Positions 43,167-51,669 of a DNA stretch of 57,547 nt are shown here, in pieces (position 1 is the first letter of the stretch; the number at the start of each line of letters is the position of its first letter). Origin of the DNA: an uncultured Clostridia bacterium (GTDB lineage Bacteria; Bacillota; Clostridia; Lachnospirales; CAG-274). The stretch lies in assembly GCA_947630725.1 (NCBI GenBank), contig CANRIS010000016.1, positions 1-57,547 on the forward strand, given 5' to 3'. The notes below the pieces were generated by a model, which had not been told where the DNA came from, ran no database searches, and saw nothing but the letters and a program-made list of their open reading frames with translations. The position numbers were made by a program, and so were the translations under genes.

Positions 43167-43960
43167 TTTTTATGTCTCCTTTTTTCGTTTATTACAGGCA
43201 GTATGTTAGCTATTAGAAGTCCTATGGTTATGATTACGATAATTATCGTTGAAAGAGCGTTTATTGAGGGGTTTATTCTCTTGCTCATGGTATATACCAT
43301 AATCGAAATGTTGTTTACGCCGTTTCCCGTTACAAAGTATGATATGACAAAATCGTCAAAGGACATTGTAAAGGCTATCAGCGCCCCCGATATTATACCG
43401 GGCATTATCTGCGGAACTACGACCTTTATGAGAGCCTGCATAGGTGTGCAGCCAAGATCCATGGCGGCATCGGCTAAATTGGGGTCAAGGTTTCTTATTT
43501 TTGGCATTATGCTCAATATGACATAGGGTATGCAGAACATAATGTGAGCCAGAAGAAGTGTGGCAAGTCCCTTTTTTACCGTAAGGACGCTGAAAAACAT
43601 AAGAAGCCCTATGGCGGTAACTATATCGGGATTCATAACCGGCAGGTTGTTTATCTGATGTACCGACTTTCTCAAAAGCTTTCGGCAGCCCGACAGACCT
43701 ATGGCCGTTATCGTGCCTGCCACAGTCGAAACGGCGGTAGCGACAACAGCCACAAAAACCGTATAGAATATGGCGCTTACCATAGAAGAATCCTTAAGTA
43801 TCCTCTGATACCATTTCAGAGAAAAGCCGCTGAAAATGCTTAGGGATTTTGTCTCGTTAAAGGAGAACGCCACCATATACAGAATGGGAAAATAAAAGAA
43901 CAGCAGCAGAAGTCCCATATACAGCTTGCCGCAGATGCCTGTTTTTTTGTTATCCTGCAT
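43163..43960 (-). CDS. potC: Polyamine ABC transporter permease PotC
   Basis: A 265-residue inner-membrane permease with six helices. Typical PotC landmarks are FYFPILYMVAFSFNETKS near the start, TVVSTVAGTITAIGLS, MNPDIVTAIGL and the cytoplasmic EAA loop DAAMDLGCTPMQALIKVVVPQIMPGIISGA, which docks on the ATPase. FDDFVISYFVTGNGVN is another family hallmark. It follows potB by three bases and overlaps potD. Confidence 0.94.
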   Translation of the reverse strand: MQDNKKTGICGKLYMGLLLLFFYFPILYMVAFSFNETKSLSIFSGFSLKWYQRILKDSSMVSAIFYTVFVAVVATAVSTVAGTITAIGLSGCRKLLRKSVHQINNLPVMNPDIVTAIGLLMFFSVLTVKKGLATLLLAHIMFCIPYVILSIMPKIRNLDPNLADAAMDLGCTPMQALIKVVVPQIMPGIISGALIAFTMSFDDFVISYFVTGNGVNNISIMVYTMSKRINPSINALSTIIIVIITIGLLIANILPVINEKRRHKK

Positions 43961-43963
43961 ATG

Positions 43964-44803
43964 TCACAGTCCTCCTTCCGCATTGGGATCTCTGTCGGCT
44001 TTTTTTGTGAGCCACATAAGAAAGACTATTATGACCGCCATTATGAGCGAAAGAGCCGAACCGAAGTTCCAGTTGCCCGCTGTGAGAAACTGATTTTCTA
44101 TGACGTTGCCTATAAGCACATACTTGCCGCCGCCCAGAAGCTTTGGTATGAAAAAGCTCGATACGGCAGGCAGAAACACAAGAGTTATTCCGCTTATTAT
44201 GCCGGGCAGCGACAGTGGGAGGGTTATTTTTATAAAGCTCTGGAGCCTGTTGGCTCCCAGATCCTGCGCAGCCTCGATATAGCTTTTGTCCATCTTTGTC
44301 AGTGACGTATATATCTGAAGTATCATAAAGGGTATGAAGTTGTATACCATTCCGAAAATAACGGCAAAATCCGTCTGTATGATCTTTATTGCAGGCAGCC
44401 CCAAGGCTCTCAGCGCTGAATTTATAAGTCCGTTGTCCTGAAGTATGCCAAGCCATGCGTAGGTTCGCACAAGCATATTTATCCATGTGGGGATAGTTAT
44501 GAGAATAACCATCATCATACGGTTTTTTTCGCTGCCGAGGTTTGCGGCTATATATGCCGCAGGATAGCCCAGCAATATACATATCACGGTCGTCACAAGG
44601 GCTATATAAAAGGATCGCTTCATAATATTTATAAAAACCGCATCCGAAAAGAAAACCTTGAAATTGTCCAATGTGAGCCTGAACGTAATGACGCTGTTTC
44701 CCCTTTCGGTAAAAGCATACATAGCTATCATAAGCATAGGTATAACTATGAGTACAAAAGCCCAGACAACATAGGGGTATGCCATAGATCTGAAATTTTT
44801 CAT
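43964..44803 (-). CDS. potB: Polyamine ABC transporter permease PotB
   Basis: A 279-residue permease with six membrane helices. It opens YPYVVWAFVLIVIPMLMIAMYAF and has RTYAWLGILQDNGLIN, MVYNFIPFMILQIYTS and the EAA loop EAAQDLGANRLQSFIKITLPLSLPGIISG. ATG 44803 lies just after the potA stop behind GGGAGG; the open frame reaches up to 44839, inside potA, but that part lacks a ribosome site. Confidence 0.94.
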   Translation of the reverse strand: MKNFRSMAYPYVVWAFVLIVIPMLMIAMYAFTERGNSVITFRLTLDNFKVFFSDAVFINIMKRSFYIALVTTVICILLGYPAAYIAANLGSEKNRMMMVILITIPTWINMLVRTYAWLGILQDNGLINSALRALGLPAIKIIQTDFAVIFGMVYNFIPFMILQIYTSLTKMDKSYIEAAQDLGANRLQSFIKITLPLSLPGIISGITLVFLPAVSSFFIPKLLGGGKYVLIGNVIENQFLTAGNWNFGSALSLIMAVIIVFLMWLTKKADRDPNAEGGL

Positions 44804-44807
44804 ATCC

Positions 44808-46376
44808 TTATACCTCCCTGCGCATAATATGTATGTCATCGGGGCCGAAGTCCACAGCTACCTCGTCTCCCTGCTTATATTCATCCGTTGTGGTAACCAG
44901 AAGGTCATAGCCTGCCGTCCTGAAAATAACTTCATACTCTCCTACAGTTATATTTTCGGGGTCAAAATCGTATATGACATCGTTTATTTCGACCGAGCTG
45001 TTTCCCTCCAATATCCACGCAGAGGCGTTTGCCCACGTTTTGAGATCCGTTTCGAGGGCTACGCTTTCTTTTATTTCGTCTATGTTTTTGAAGAAGTTTA
45101 CCGCATATATCTCTTCGCCGTGTTTTTCGCTGACAACCTTGTTTACTTCTGCCACTATCATATTCACCGTTATGTTGGTGCCTGCGTTCGTAAAGAACGT
45201 GACGGGATAGGTGCCGTTTTCTTCCTTTATATCATATTCGACCTTGTTTATGGAGATCCACTCATCCGTGTCGGGGTTCCACGCCTGAGCGTCAGCTCTC
45301 GCTATAATGTCGGCTTTTTTAAGCTCCGGCACGTCCTCTATGTCCAGATAGAAGTCGTTGGCGCTCATTTTTTCGTTCGCCTTGGCGTTGAACACGGGCT
45401 TTTCGTCCGAAACATGCATTTTTACCTTTATTTCGGTACCCTTTCTTATCTCCACGATAGTCTCGTAGAATATGCCCTTGAATACGGCGGACTTAACCCT
45501 GCCGTTGAATTTTCCCTCGTCGGGTCTGACTATATCTATATCCTCGGGACGTATGACAACGTCCACCTTTTCGTTTTTTGCAAATCCGCCGTCAACACAC
45601 TCAAAAATCCTGTCTCCGAAGAATACCTTTCTGTCGGCAAGCATAATGCCGTCTATTATATTGCTAACGCCTATAAAATTTGCGACAAATCTGTTTTTAG
45701 GCTCGTTATAGATCTCCTCGGGGGCTCCTATCTGCTGAATCTCTCCGTCCTTCATAACAACGATCTTGTCGGACATAGTGAGAGCCTCCTCCTGATCGTG
45801 GGTAACAAATATAAATGTTATGCCCACCTCCTTCTGGATCTTCTTAAGCTCCTTCTGCATCTCCTGTCTGAGCTTAAGGTCAAGAGCGCCCAAAGGCTCG
45901 TCAAGCAGCAGCACCTTCGGCTCGTTGACAAGCGCCCTCGCTATAGCCACTCTCTGCTGCTGTCCGCCCGACATTTCGTTTATGCTTCTTTTGTCAAAGC
46001 CTTCAAGCCCCACAAGCTTTAACATTCTCATAACCTTTTGCTGAATTATGTCCTTCGGCTCTTTTTTTATTTTAAGCCCAAAGGCTATGTTGTCATAAAC
46101 ATTCATATGGGGAAAAAGGGCGTATTTCTGAAAAACCGTATTTATCTCACGTTTGTAGGGAGGCAGAGAGCTTATTTCTCTGTCGCCGAAATACACCTCG
46201 CCCTTGCTCTGTGAAAGAAAGCCGCCTATTATCCTCAGAATAGTTGTCTTTCCGCATCCGCTGGGGCCCAAGAGAGTTACAAATTCATTCTCATATATAT
46301 CCAAGTTTATACCCTTGAGAACGACCTGACCTTCAAAATCCTTCGTCAAATTTTTCAAACAGATTAGCCTGCGCAT
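44808..46376 (-). CDS. potA: Polyamine ABC transporter ATPase PotA with inserted duplicated domain
   Basis: A 522-residue ATPase, about 150 longer than usual PotA. The first 300 residues are canonical: GPSGCGKT (37-44), MSGGQQQR (135-142), [11 protein letters not shown] (156-166), VTHDQEEA, then RPEDIDIV at the start of the TOBE-like regulatory domain. From about 326 to 494 it carries extra sequence with two similar units (355-410 and 439-495), each with A.AW, I.IN.V.YD, G.Y.V.F.T.G. The TOBE domain seems to resume with [25 protein letters not shown] precedes the ATG. It is the first gene of the pot operon behind a long structured leader. Confidence 0.93.
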   Translation of the reverse strand: MRRLICLKNLTKDFEGQVVLKGINLDIYENEFVTLLGPSGCGKTTILRIIGGFLSQSKGEVYFGDREISSLPPYKREINTVFQKYALFPHMNVYDNIAFGLKIKKEPKDIIQQKVMRMLKLVGLEGFDKRSINEMSGGQQQRVAIARALVNEPKVLLLDEPLGALDLKLRQEMQKELKKIQKEVGITFIFVTHDQEEALTMSDKIVVMKDGEIQQIGAPEEIYNEPKNRFVANFIGVSNIIDGIMLADRKVFFGDRIFECVDGGFAKNEKVDVVIRPEDIDIVRPDEGKFNGRVKSAVFKGIFYETIVEIRKGTEIKVKMHVSDEKPVFNAKANEKMSANDFYLDIEDVPELKKADIIARADAQAWNPDTDEWISINKVEYDIKEENGTYPVTFFTNAGTNITVNMIVAEVNKVVSEKHGEEIYAVNFFKNIDEIKESVALETDLKTWANASAWILEGNSSVEINDVIYDFDPENITVGEYEVIFRTAGYDLLVTTTDEYKQGDEVAVDFGPDDIHIMRREV

Positions 46377-46392
46377 TTTGGCCTCCTTATTT

Positions 46393-46558
46393 GCCTTTAA
46401 GGTACAGCGCCGTCCTTAAGGCCCGATTTTTATTTTCGGCGCAGCGGAAAAGCCGCCGTCTGTGCCAACGGGTGTTTTCTGCTGCCGCTCCCGGTGATCT
46501 CCGCCCTGTTATATTTATCGCTGTGCTATAGCGAACAGCCTTTTTTGTCTCCCGAGAC
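46393..46558 (-). promoter_or_regulatory. Structured leader of the pot operon
   Basis: The roughly 210-base 5' leader of potA contains, on the minus strand and in order, a small GTCT/AGAC hairpin (46558-46547), CTGTT/AACAG enclosing CGCT/AGCG (about 46540-46503), GGC.GC/GC.GCC enclosing CCGT/ACGG (about 46487-46439), and GCCTTAAGG/CCTTAAAGGC (46422-46393) seven bases before the AGGAGG site. It has no T-run terminator. I do not recognise a known riboswitch. It could regulate translation of the polyamine transporter. Confidence 0.5.
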
Positions 46559-46594
46559 TTATGTTTAGGCGGAGCATATGTATTCTATGACTAT

Positions 46595-46622
46595 ATTATA
46601 CTATTTCCCCCAAAAAAATCAA
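46595..46622 (-). promoter_or_regulatory. Promoter of the pot operon
   Basis: On the minus strand TTGATT (46622-46617) and TATAAT (46600-46595) are 16 bases apart, about 215 bases upstream of potA. Confidence 0.65.
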
Positions 46623-46691
46623 TATAATATTTATTAAATTGCATAGCCTTACAGCCTCCGCGCAGGGCTCCCCGCCGAGGCTTTCACAGAC

Positions 46692-46727
46692 CGAAAAAAG
46701 CCGCCCCGTGATCTGCGCGGAAGCGGC
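46692..46727 (-). terminator. Terminator of ftsZ
   Basis: On the minus strand GCCGC and GCGGC pair over an 18-base GC-rich loop and are followed by TTTTTT, 33 bases after the ftsZ stop. It separates ftsZ from the pot operon. Confidence 0.65.
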
Positions 46728-46759
46728 CGCATATTCTTTATTTCCAAAAGGCAAGGTTA

Positions 46760-47905
46760 TTATCTTCTGTGCCTTAAAAAGTCGGGAATATTTATTTCGG
46801 AATTTTTGAATCTTTCGGGATTTGTCTTATAAGCCCCTGTCTCGGGTTCGGTCGTCTCGGGCTGAGGTTCTTTTCTGAAAACATTGTCTGTTACAGGCGC
46901 AGGCTCCGTCTCGTTTGTACGATAGCTTTCATACATAGGATATGATCTGTCCTCCGCAGAAGCCCTGTTGTTTTCGTTAAGACCCGTGACTACGAGCGTA
47001 ACGACAACCTCTCCCTTAAGGTCGTTGTTTAAGGATGTGCCGAATATTATCTCCGCATCGGGATCCACAGCCTCATGAACGGGTATCATTGCGTTGTTTA
47101 CATCCTGAAGATTGAGGTTTTCGTCTCCCGCAACATTCACGAGTACAAAACCTGCTCCGTTTATGTTAGTTTCAAGCAGGGGAGAATTTATGGCGTCCAT
47201 CATTGCGTCCATAACGGTTTCGGCTCTGCCTATGCCCATATGGGCTATGCCCTTATCCATCATAACGGTCTTTACATCGGCAAAATCCACATTTATAAGA
47301 CCCGTGCTTGAAATAAGGTTTGAAATGCCCGAAACACCCTGCATAAGAACCTCGTCAGCCATTTTGAAGGCATCGTTGAGAGATGTGTTTTTGTCCGAAA
47401 CGTTCAGAAGATTCTCATTGGGAATAACTATAAGAGTATCGACTATATCCTTTATGCTGTTGATGCCCTCTTTTGCAAATCTGGCGCGCTTTCTTCCCTC
47501 AAAAGCGAAGGGCTTTGTGACAACGCCTACCGTGAGGGCTCCCTTGCTCTTTGAAATATCCGCAATAAGGGGAGCTGCTCCCGTGCCTGTTCCGCCGCCC
47601 ATACCTGCGGTGATAAACACCATGTCGGCTCCTTCGATCATCTGGGCGATCTCGTCCTTGTTTTCTTTTGCGGCGTCATAGCCAACTGCGGGTCTGCCTC
47701 CTGCGCCTAAGCCCCTTGTCACTCTTTTTCCTATAACTATCTTTGAGGGAGCCTTGTTTTGTTCAAGAGCCATTACATCGGTATTTACAGCAACATATTC
47801 AACACCGTCAACGCCGCTTTCTATCATACGGTTTACGGCGTTGCCTCCGGCTCCGCCAACGCCAACGACCAGAAGATTGGCAAGCATATCATTGTCATCG
47901 TACAT
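46760..47905 (-). CDS. ftsZ: Cell division GTPase FtsZ
   Basis: A 381-residue tubulin-like GTPase that polymerises into the division ring. Landmarks: VVGVGGAGGNAVNRMI (nucleotide loop), the tubulin signature GGGTGTGAAP, FEGRKRARFAKEGI, NLLNVSDKNTSLNDAFKMAD and GIGRAETVMDAM. The C-terminal peptide NIPDFLRHRR, which binds FtsA or other tethers, is intact after a variable linker. I chose ATG 47905, which starts the normal family N-terminus; the open frame begins at 47944. AGGAGGTG lies 13 bases upstream, a slightly long spacing. It has its own promoter inside the end of the sirtuin gene and its own terminator, away from the usual dcw cluster context. Confidence 0.96.
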   Translation of the reverse strand: MYDDNDMLANLLVVGVGGAGGNAVNRMIESGVDGVEYVAVNTDVMALEQNKAPSKIVIGKRVTRGLGAGGRPAVGYDAAKENKDEIAQMIEGADMVFITAGMGGGTGTGAAPLIADISKSKGALTVGVVTKPFAFEGRKRARFAKEGINSIKDIVDTLIVIPNENLLNVSDKNTSLNDAFKMADEVLMQGVSGISNLISSTGLINVDFADVKTVMMDKGIAHMGIGRAETVMDAMMDAINSPLLETNINGAGFVLVNVAGDENLNLQDVNNAMIPVHEAVDPDAEIIFGTSLNNDLKGEVVVTLVVTGLNENNRASAEDRSYPMYESYRTNETEPAPVTDNVFRKEPQPETTEPETGAYKTNPERFKNSEINIPDFLRHRR

Positions 47906-47965
47906 TTTATATTCCGCACCTCCTGAGTGTCCTTTGTGATACATTTCTCCATAATAATTGTGTAT

Positions 47966-47994
47966 ATTTTATCAGACTTATTTGTATATGTCAA
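47966..47994 (-). promoter_or_regulatory. Promoter of ftsZ
   Basis: On the minus strand TTGACA (47994-47989) and TAAAAT (47971-47966) are 17 bases apart. The -35 box lies within the last codons of the sirtuin gene. Confidence 0.75.
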
Positions 47995-48715
47995 GCACCG
48001 ATTCTTTAAGGACTTTGCCTATGGGGTCATGTATCACAAGATCCGCACGGCTGTCGAAGGACGTGGCGCTCTTGTTTATAAGTATAAGCTTGTCGCCCCG
48101 ATAATAATTTATAAGTCCTGCCGCAGGATATACAACAAGAGAGGTGCCTCCGACTATGAGAACATCGGCTCTCGAAATGTACTTTACGGCGCTGCCCCAT
48201 ACATAATCGTTAAGTCCCTCCTCATACAGCACAACATCGGGCTTTATAATGCCTCCGCAGTCACATTTCGGAACATCGCCCTCTATTTTCAGCATATCCT
48301 CAAGGGAATAATACTTTCCGCATTTCATACAGTTGTTTCTGTATACCGATCCGTGAAGCTCATAGACTTTTCTGCTGCCTGCCATCTGATGAAGATTGTC
48401 TATGTTCTGGGTGACTACCGCCTTAAGCTTGCCCATTTCTTCAAGCTTTGCAAGCGCTTTATGGGCAGCGTTGGGCTTTGCATCGGTACAGATAAGGTTT
48501 TCTTTATAATACTTATAGAACAGCTCGGGTCTTTTAATAAAAAGAGTATGCGAAAGCAGCACCTCGGGCGGGTATCCGTACTGTTTTTTTGCGCTGTAGA
48601 GCCCCGATTCGCTTCTGAAATCGGGTATGCCGCTTTCTGTGGAAACCCCTGCTCCTCCCAGAAAAACTATGTTGCTGCTGCCGTCAATTATTTCCTTCAG
48701 TTCTTCATATGCCAT
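47978..48715 (-). CDS. Sir2-family NAD-dependent protein deacylase
   Basis: A 245-residue sirtuin removing acyl groups from lysines with NAD. All signatures are present: FLGGAGVSTESGIPDFRS (NAD loop), VTQNIDNLHQMAGS, the catalytic His in YELHGSV, two Cys pairs C-x2-C (CMKC) and C-x-C (CDC) for zinc, KPDVVLYEE and LIVGGTSLVVYPAAG. There is no Tyr/Arg pair in the first helix of the kind that marks desuccinylases, as far as I can see, so deacetylase is more likely. AGGGAGG precedes the ATG. It may be co-transcribed with the aminotransferase gene 36 bases upstream. Confidence 0.94.
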   Translation of the reverse strand: MAYEELKEIIDGSSNIVFLGGAGVSTESGIPDFRSESGLYSAKKQYGYPPEVLLSHTLFIKRPELFYKYYKENLICTDAKPNAAHKALAKLEEMGKLKAVVTQNIDNLHQMAGSRKVYELHGSVYRNNCMKCGKYYSLEDMLKIEGDVPKCDCGGIIKPDVVLYEEGLNDYVWGSAVKYISRADVLIVGGTSLVVYPAAGLINYYRGDKLILINKSATSFDSRADLVIHDPIGKVLKESVLDIYK

Positions 48716-48751
48716 ATTTCTTCCCTCCCTTGGCGTTTATTTATGGTTTAT

Positions 48752-49927
48752 TTATGGTTTATCGGTGTTTTTAAGCTTTCTGACAAATCTTTCTATTCTT
48801 TCGAGAGCCGCCTTTATCTCTTTTATGGAATATGCATAGGAGCATCTTATAAAGCCCTCTCCGCACTCTCCGAAGGCCGTACCCGGCACTACCGCCACCT
48901 TTTCTTCATACAATAGCTTTTCGGCAAACTCATCGCTTGACAGCCCCGTTGACTTTATGCAGGGGAAAAGATAGAAGGCGCCCTTTGCGTCAAAGCAAGA
49001 CAGACCCATATCCAAAAATCCCTTTCGCATAACCCTCCGTCTTGCGTCATACTCTCTTCGCATCTTCATAACGGCATCATCGCAGGACTGAAGAGCCTCT
49101 ATGCCTGCATACTGGCTCACCGTGGGGGCGCACATTATAATATACTGGTGTATTTTTGTCATTGCGTCTATTATTTCTCTCGGGCCTGCCGCATAGCCAA
49201 GCCTCCAGCCCGTCATGGCATAGGACTTTGAAAAGCCGTTCAGCACCACCGTTTTTTCACGCATACTTTCAAATGAGGAGATAGATGTGTGAGATATGTC
49301 GCCATAAGTCAGCTCTGAATATATTTCATCGCTTATAACGACTATGTCTCTGTACTTAAGCACCTTTTCGATAGCCGCAAGATCCGATTTTTCCATTATG
49401 GCGCCTGTAGGGTTGTTGGGGTAGGGCAGCACAAGAGCCTTTGTTCTTGGGGTAAGCTTTTTCAGAATATCCTCGGGCGTCAGACGAAAATCGTTTTCCG
49501 CCTTTGTTTCCACCGACACAGGCACTCCTCCCGCCATTGTGACGCAGGGTCTGTAGGATACGAAGGACGGTTCAACGATCAATACCTCGTCCCCCGGTTC
49601 AATAACCGCTCTTAAGGCAACGTCTATACCCTCACTTGCCCCCACCGTCACTAAAATTTCGCTGCCCGGGTCGTACTTTACTCCTATTCTGTTTTCAAGA
49701 TATTTGCTTATTTCACGCCGCAGCTCAATAAGACCTGCATTTGAGGTATATACCGTTCTTTTGTTTTCAAGGGTATATATGCCCCTTTCCTTAATAGCCC
49801 ACGGCGTTTCAAAATCAGGCTCGCCCACTCCGAGAGAGATGGCTCCGTCAATTTCGTTCACTATATCAAAAAATTTTCTTATGCCCGATCTCGGCATTTC
49901 GGCTATATGCCTTGCTACAAAAGTCAC
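48752..49927 (-). CDS. Class I/II PLP aminotransferase
   Basis: A 391-residue fold-type I aminotransferase. Landmarks: GAISLGVGEPDFETPW, YTSNAGLIELRREISKYL, LPYPNNPTGAIM, VISDEIYSELTY, the PLP lysine in LNGFSKSYAMTGWRLGYAAG and the Arg in FIRCSYAYS that binds the substrate carboxylate. The sequence fits the aspartate/aromatic-type group (PatA-like). Its ATG overlaps the stop of the Lrp-type regulator gene, a common pairing in Firmicutes in which the regulator senses an amino acid and controls the enzyme. Substrate unknown. Confidence 0.92.
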   Translation of the reverse strand: MTFVARHIAEMPRSGIRKFFDIVNEIDGAISLGVGEPDFETPWAIKERGIYTLENKRTVYTSNAGLIELRREISKYLENRIGVKYDPGSEILVTVGASEGIDVALRAVIEPGDEVLIVEPSFVSYRPCVTMAGGVPVSVETKAENDFRLTPEDILKKLTPRTKALVLPYPNNPTGAIMEKSDLAAIEKVLKYRDIVVISDEIYSELTYGDISHTSISSFESMREKTVVLNGFSKSYAMTGWRLGYAAGPREIIDAMTKIHQYIIMCAPTVSQYAGIEALQSCDDAVMKMRREYDARRRVMRKGFLDMGLSCFDAKGAFYLFPCIKSTGLSSDEFAEKLLYEEKVAVVPGTAFGECGEGFIRCSYAYSIKEIKAALERIERFVRKLKNTDKP

Positions 49928-50409
49928 GGCGAAACAACCATCCTTTCATCGGCATATTCATTCTTTTCCATTATAATACCGTAGTCCTTGTATTTTTTAA
50001 GCACAAAATGAGTGGCTGTGCTTGTCACCGATTCGAGAGTTGAAAGCTTTGAGGATATAAAGTGGGAGATCTCCTTTATGTTTTTTCCCTCCATAAGCAC
50101 CATAAAATCATAGGCTCCCGACATAAGATAAACCGACTTTACCTCATCGAATTTATATATTCTTTTCGCTATGGCCTCATAGCCCGAATCTCTCTGAGGG
50201 GTCACCTTGACCTCTATCATGGCAGCCACATACTCTTTTTCTGTCTTGTCTCTGTTGGGAAGAATAGTATATCCGCAGATTATGCCCTCGTCCTCCATTT
50301 TCTTTATACAGGCGGAAACCTCCTCCGAGGGCTTTCCCAGCATTACGGCTATTTCTTCAGCCGAAATGCGGCTGTCCTTCTCCAATATTTCAAGTATATC
50401 CTTTTCCAT
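49924..50409 (-). CDS. Lrp/AsnC-family transcription regulator
   Basis: A 161-residue regulator. The N-terminal winged helix (ILEKDSRISAEEIAVMLG and VSACIKKMEDEGIICGYT) is followed by a RAM-type ligand domain (EYVAAMIEVKVTP, VKSVYLMSGAYDFMVLMEG). Proteins of this family assemble into octamers and respond to amino acids. The C-terminal extension after the RAM domain, ending in a KYKDYGIIMEKN segment, is a little longer than in AsnC. It overlaps the aminotransferase start by four bases, so it probably controls that operon from the divergent region shared with yitT. Confidence 0.92.
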   Translation of the reverse strand: MEKDILEILEKDSRISAEEIAVMLGKPSEEVSACIKKMEDEGIICGYTILPNRDKTEKEYVAAMIEVKVTPQRDSGYEAIAKRIYKFDEVKSVYLMSGAYDFMVLMEGKNIKEISHFISSKLSTLESVTSTATHFVLKKYKDYGIIMEKNEYADERMVVSP

Positions 50410-50442
50410 TTCCGCTTCGCCTCCTAAATATCTTTGACATAA

Positions 50443-50471
50443 ATTTTATCATACCCGAGGATATTTTACAA
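50443..50471 (-). promoter_or_regulatory. Promoter of the Lrp-aminotransferase operon
   Basis: On the minus strand TTGTAA (50471-50466) and TAAAAT (50448-50443) are 17 bases apart, about 35 bases upstream of the regulator start. Confidence 0.6.
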
Positions 50472-50502
50472 TAATATGAATATAAAAAAAATAAAAAAAT
50501 AC

Positions 50503-50531
50503 TTTAAAAGAAAAGACAATGATGTTATAAT
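50503..50531 (+). promoter_or_regulatory. Candidate promoter of yitT
   Basis: TTTAAA (50503-50508) and TATAAT (50526-50531) are 17 bases apart. The -10 box is good, the -35 box weak. The two divergent promoters lie only about 30 bases apart, so one operator could serve both. Confidence 0.5.
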
Positions 50532-50646
50532 AAAAGAACCTTTAAAAAAATTTATATACGACATACCGTACAAATTTTGTTTTAATAAATCAGCTTTTTT
50601 GCCTTTCTGTCAAAAATCGGTACGGTCTTAAAAAGGAGTGCATATT

Positions 50647-51555
50647 ATGCCGGGAATCAAAAAAAATTCTCCCCTTTATTATATTGTGAATACGTTTATG
50701 CTCGTTGCGGGAGCCATAATCGCCGCAGCCGCCATAGAGTTTTTTCTCGTGCCCGTCCTCATACTTGACGGAGGCGTGACGGGCACCGCAATAATCATAA
50801 ATCAGCTTACGAGGTTCCCTCTCGGCATACTTGTTTTTCTTCTGAATCTGCCTTTCCTTTTTCTGGGGTTCCGTCAGATGGGCAAAAGATTTCTCGCAAG
50901 AGCAAGCGCCGCAATGATCATATTTTCGGTTTTTCTTGAAATTTTCGGAAAGCTCCATATGCCCGCAACGGACGATCTTCTGCTTGCGACAGTCTACGGA
51001 GGCATACTTCTCGGCATAGGCGTGGGAGGAGTAATAAGGGCAGGCGGCTGTCTTGACGGCACCGAGTCCCTTGCGCTTCTTGTGAACAAAAGGACATCCG
51101 TTTCGGTAGGCCAGTTCGTGCTTATGTGCAACGTAGTCATATTTACATTTGCAGGAATAGTCTTTGAGTCGATAGACAGGGCTATGTACAGCCTTCTTAC
51201 ATATTTCATAACATCAAAGGTGGTAGACTTTGTGGAGTCGGGCTTTGAACAGGCAAAATCCGTAATGATAATAACAAACGAGGGAAAGAGAATAGCCGAC
51301 ACCATATATACAAAACTCGGAAGAACCGTCACCATGCTTGAAGGCGAAGGTCTTATAAGCGGAAAAAAGGTGGTATTGTACTGCGTTGTCACAAGAGTCG
51401 AGCTGCACGAGCTTAAAAGACTTATAAGGGACGATGACGCAAGCGCCTTTATGACGATCTCGGATGTTTCCGAAATCATAGGAAAACACATTAAAAAGAA
51501 GAAAAAAATCAAAAAAACGGAGCCTGATGTCGAAGCGGCGGAAAACAACGTCTGA
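50647..51555 (+). CDS. YitT-family membrane protein
   Basis: A 302-residue protein of the YitT/DUF161 group, whose function is poorly known. Five or six membrane helices (about 8-190) include the repeated family pattern ILDGGVTGTAIIINQLTRFPLGI and VIRAGGCLDGTESLALL. A soluble DUF2179-type domain follows (about 205-285; SVMIITNEGKRIADTIYTKLGRTVTML). The C-terminus is a lysine-rich tail. The frame opens at GTG 50638, but AAAAGGAG directly abuts that codon, so ATG 50647 eight bases later is the start. It is transcribed alone, divergently from the Lrp operon. Confidence 0.93.
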   Translation: MPGIKKNSPLYYIVNTFMLVAGAIIAAAAIEFFLVPVLILDGGVTGTAIIINQLTRFPLGILVFLLNLPFLFLGFRQMGKRFLARASAAMIIFSVFLEIFGKLHMPATDDLLLATVYGGILLGIGVGGVIRAGGCLDGTESLALLVNKRTSVSVGQFVLMCNVVIFTFAGIVFESIDRAMYSLLTYFITSKVVDFVESGFEQAKSVMIITNEGKRIADTIYTKLGRTVTMLEGEGLISGKKVVLYCVVTRVELHELKRLIRDDDASAFMTISDVSEIIGKHIKKKKKIKKTEPDVEAAENNV

Positions 51556-51610
51556 CCGGTCGCAGGACAGCACGGCGCTTTTCAGAATTCTTTCAAAATC
51601 TATTCAAAAA

Positions 51611-51656
51611 CTGTCGGGGCGCAGATATTCCTGTGGGAATACAGCCGTCCCGACAG
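51611..51656 (-). terminator. Terminator after the feoB remnant
   Basis: CTGTCGGG and CCCGACAG pair around a second stem TATTCC/GGAATA. On the minus strand a TTTTTG run follows. It would end feoB transcripts and may also serve yitT weakly on the other strand. Confidence 0.75.
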
Positions 51657-51669
51657 CAGCGCATATCCG

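Noticed and set aside
44829..46022. 397-codon plus-strand frame opposite potA
   Set aside because: It is a shadow of potA. It has no ribosome site and its translation has no coherent domain, whereas potA shows all ABC motifs.
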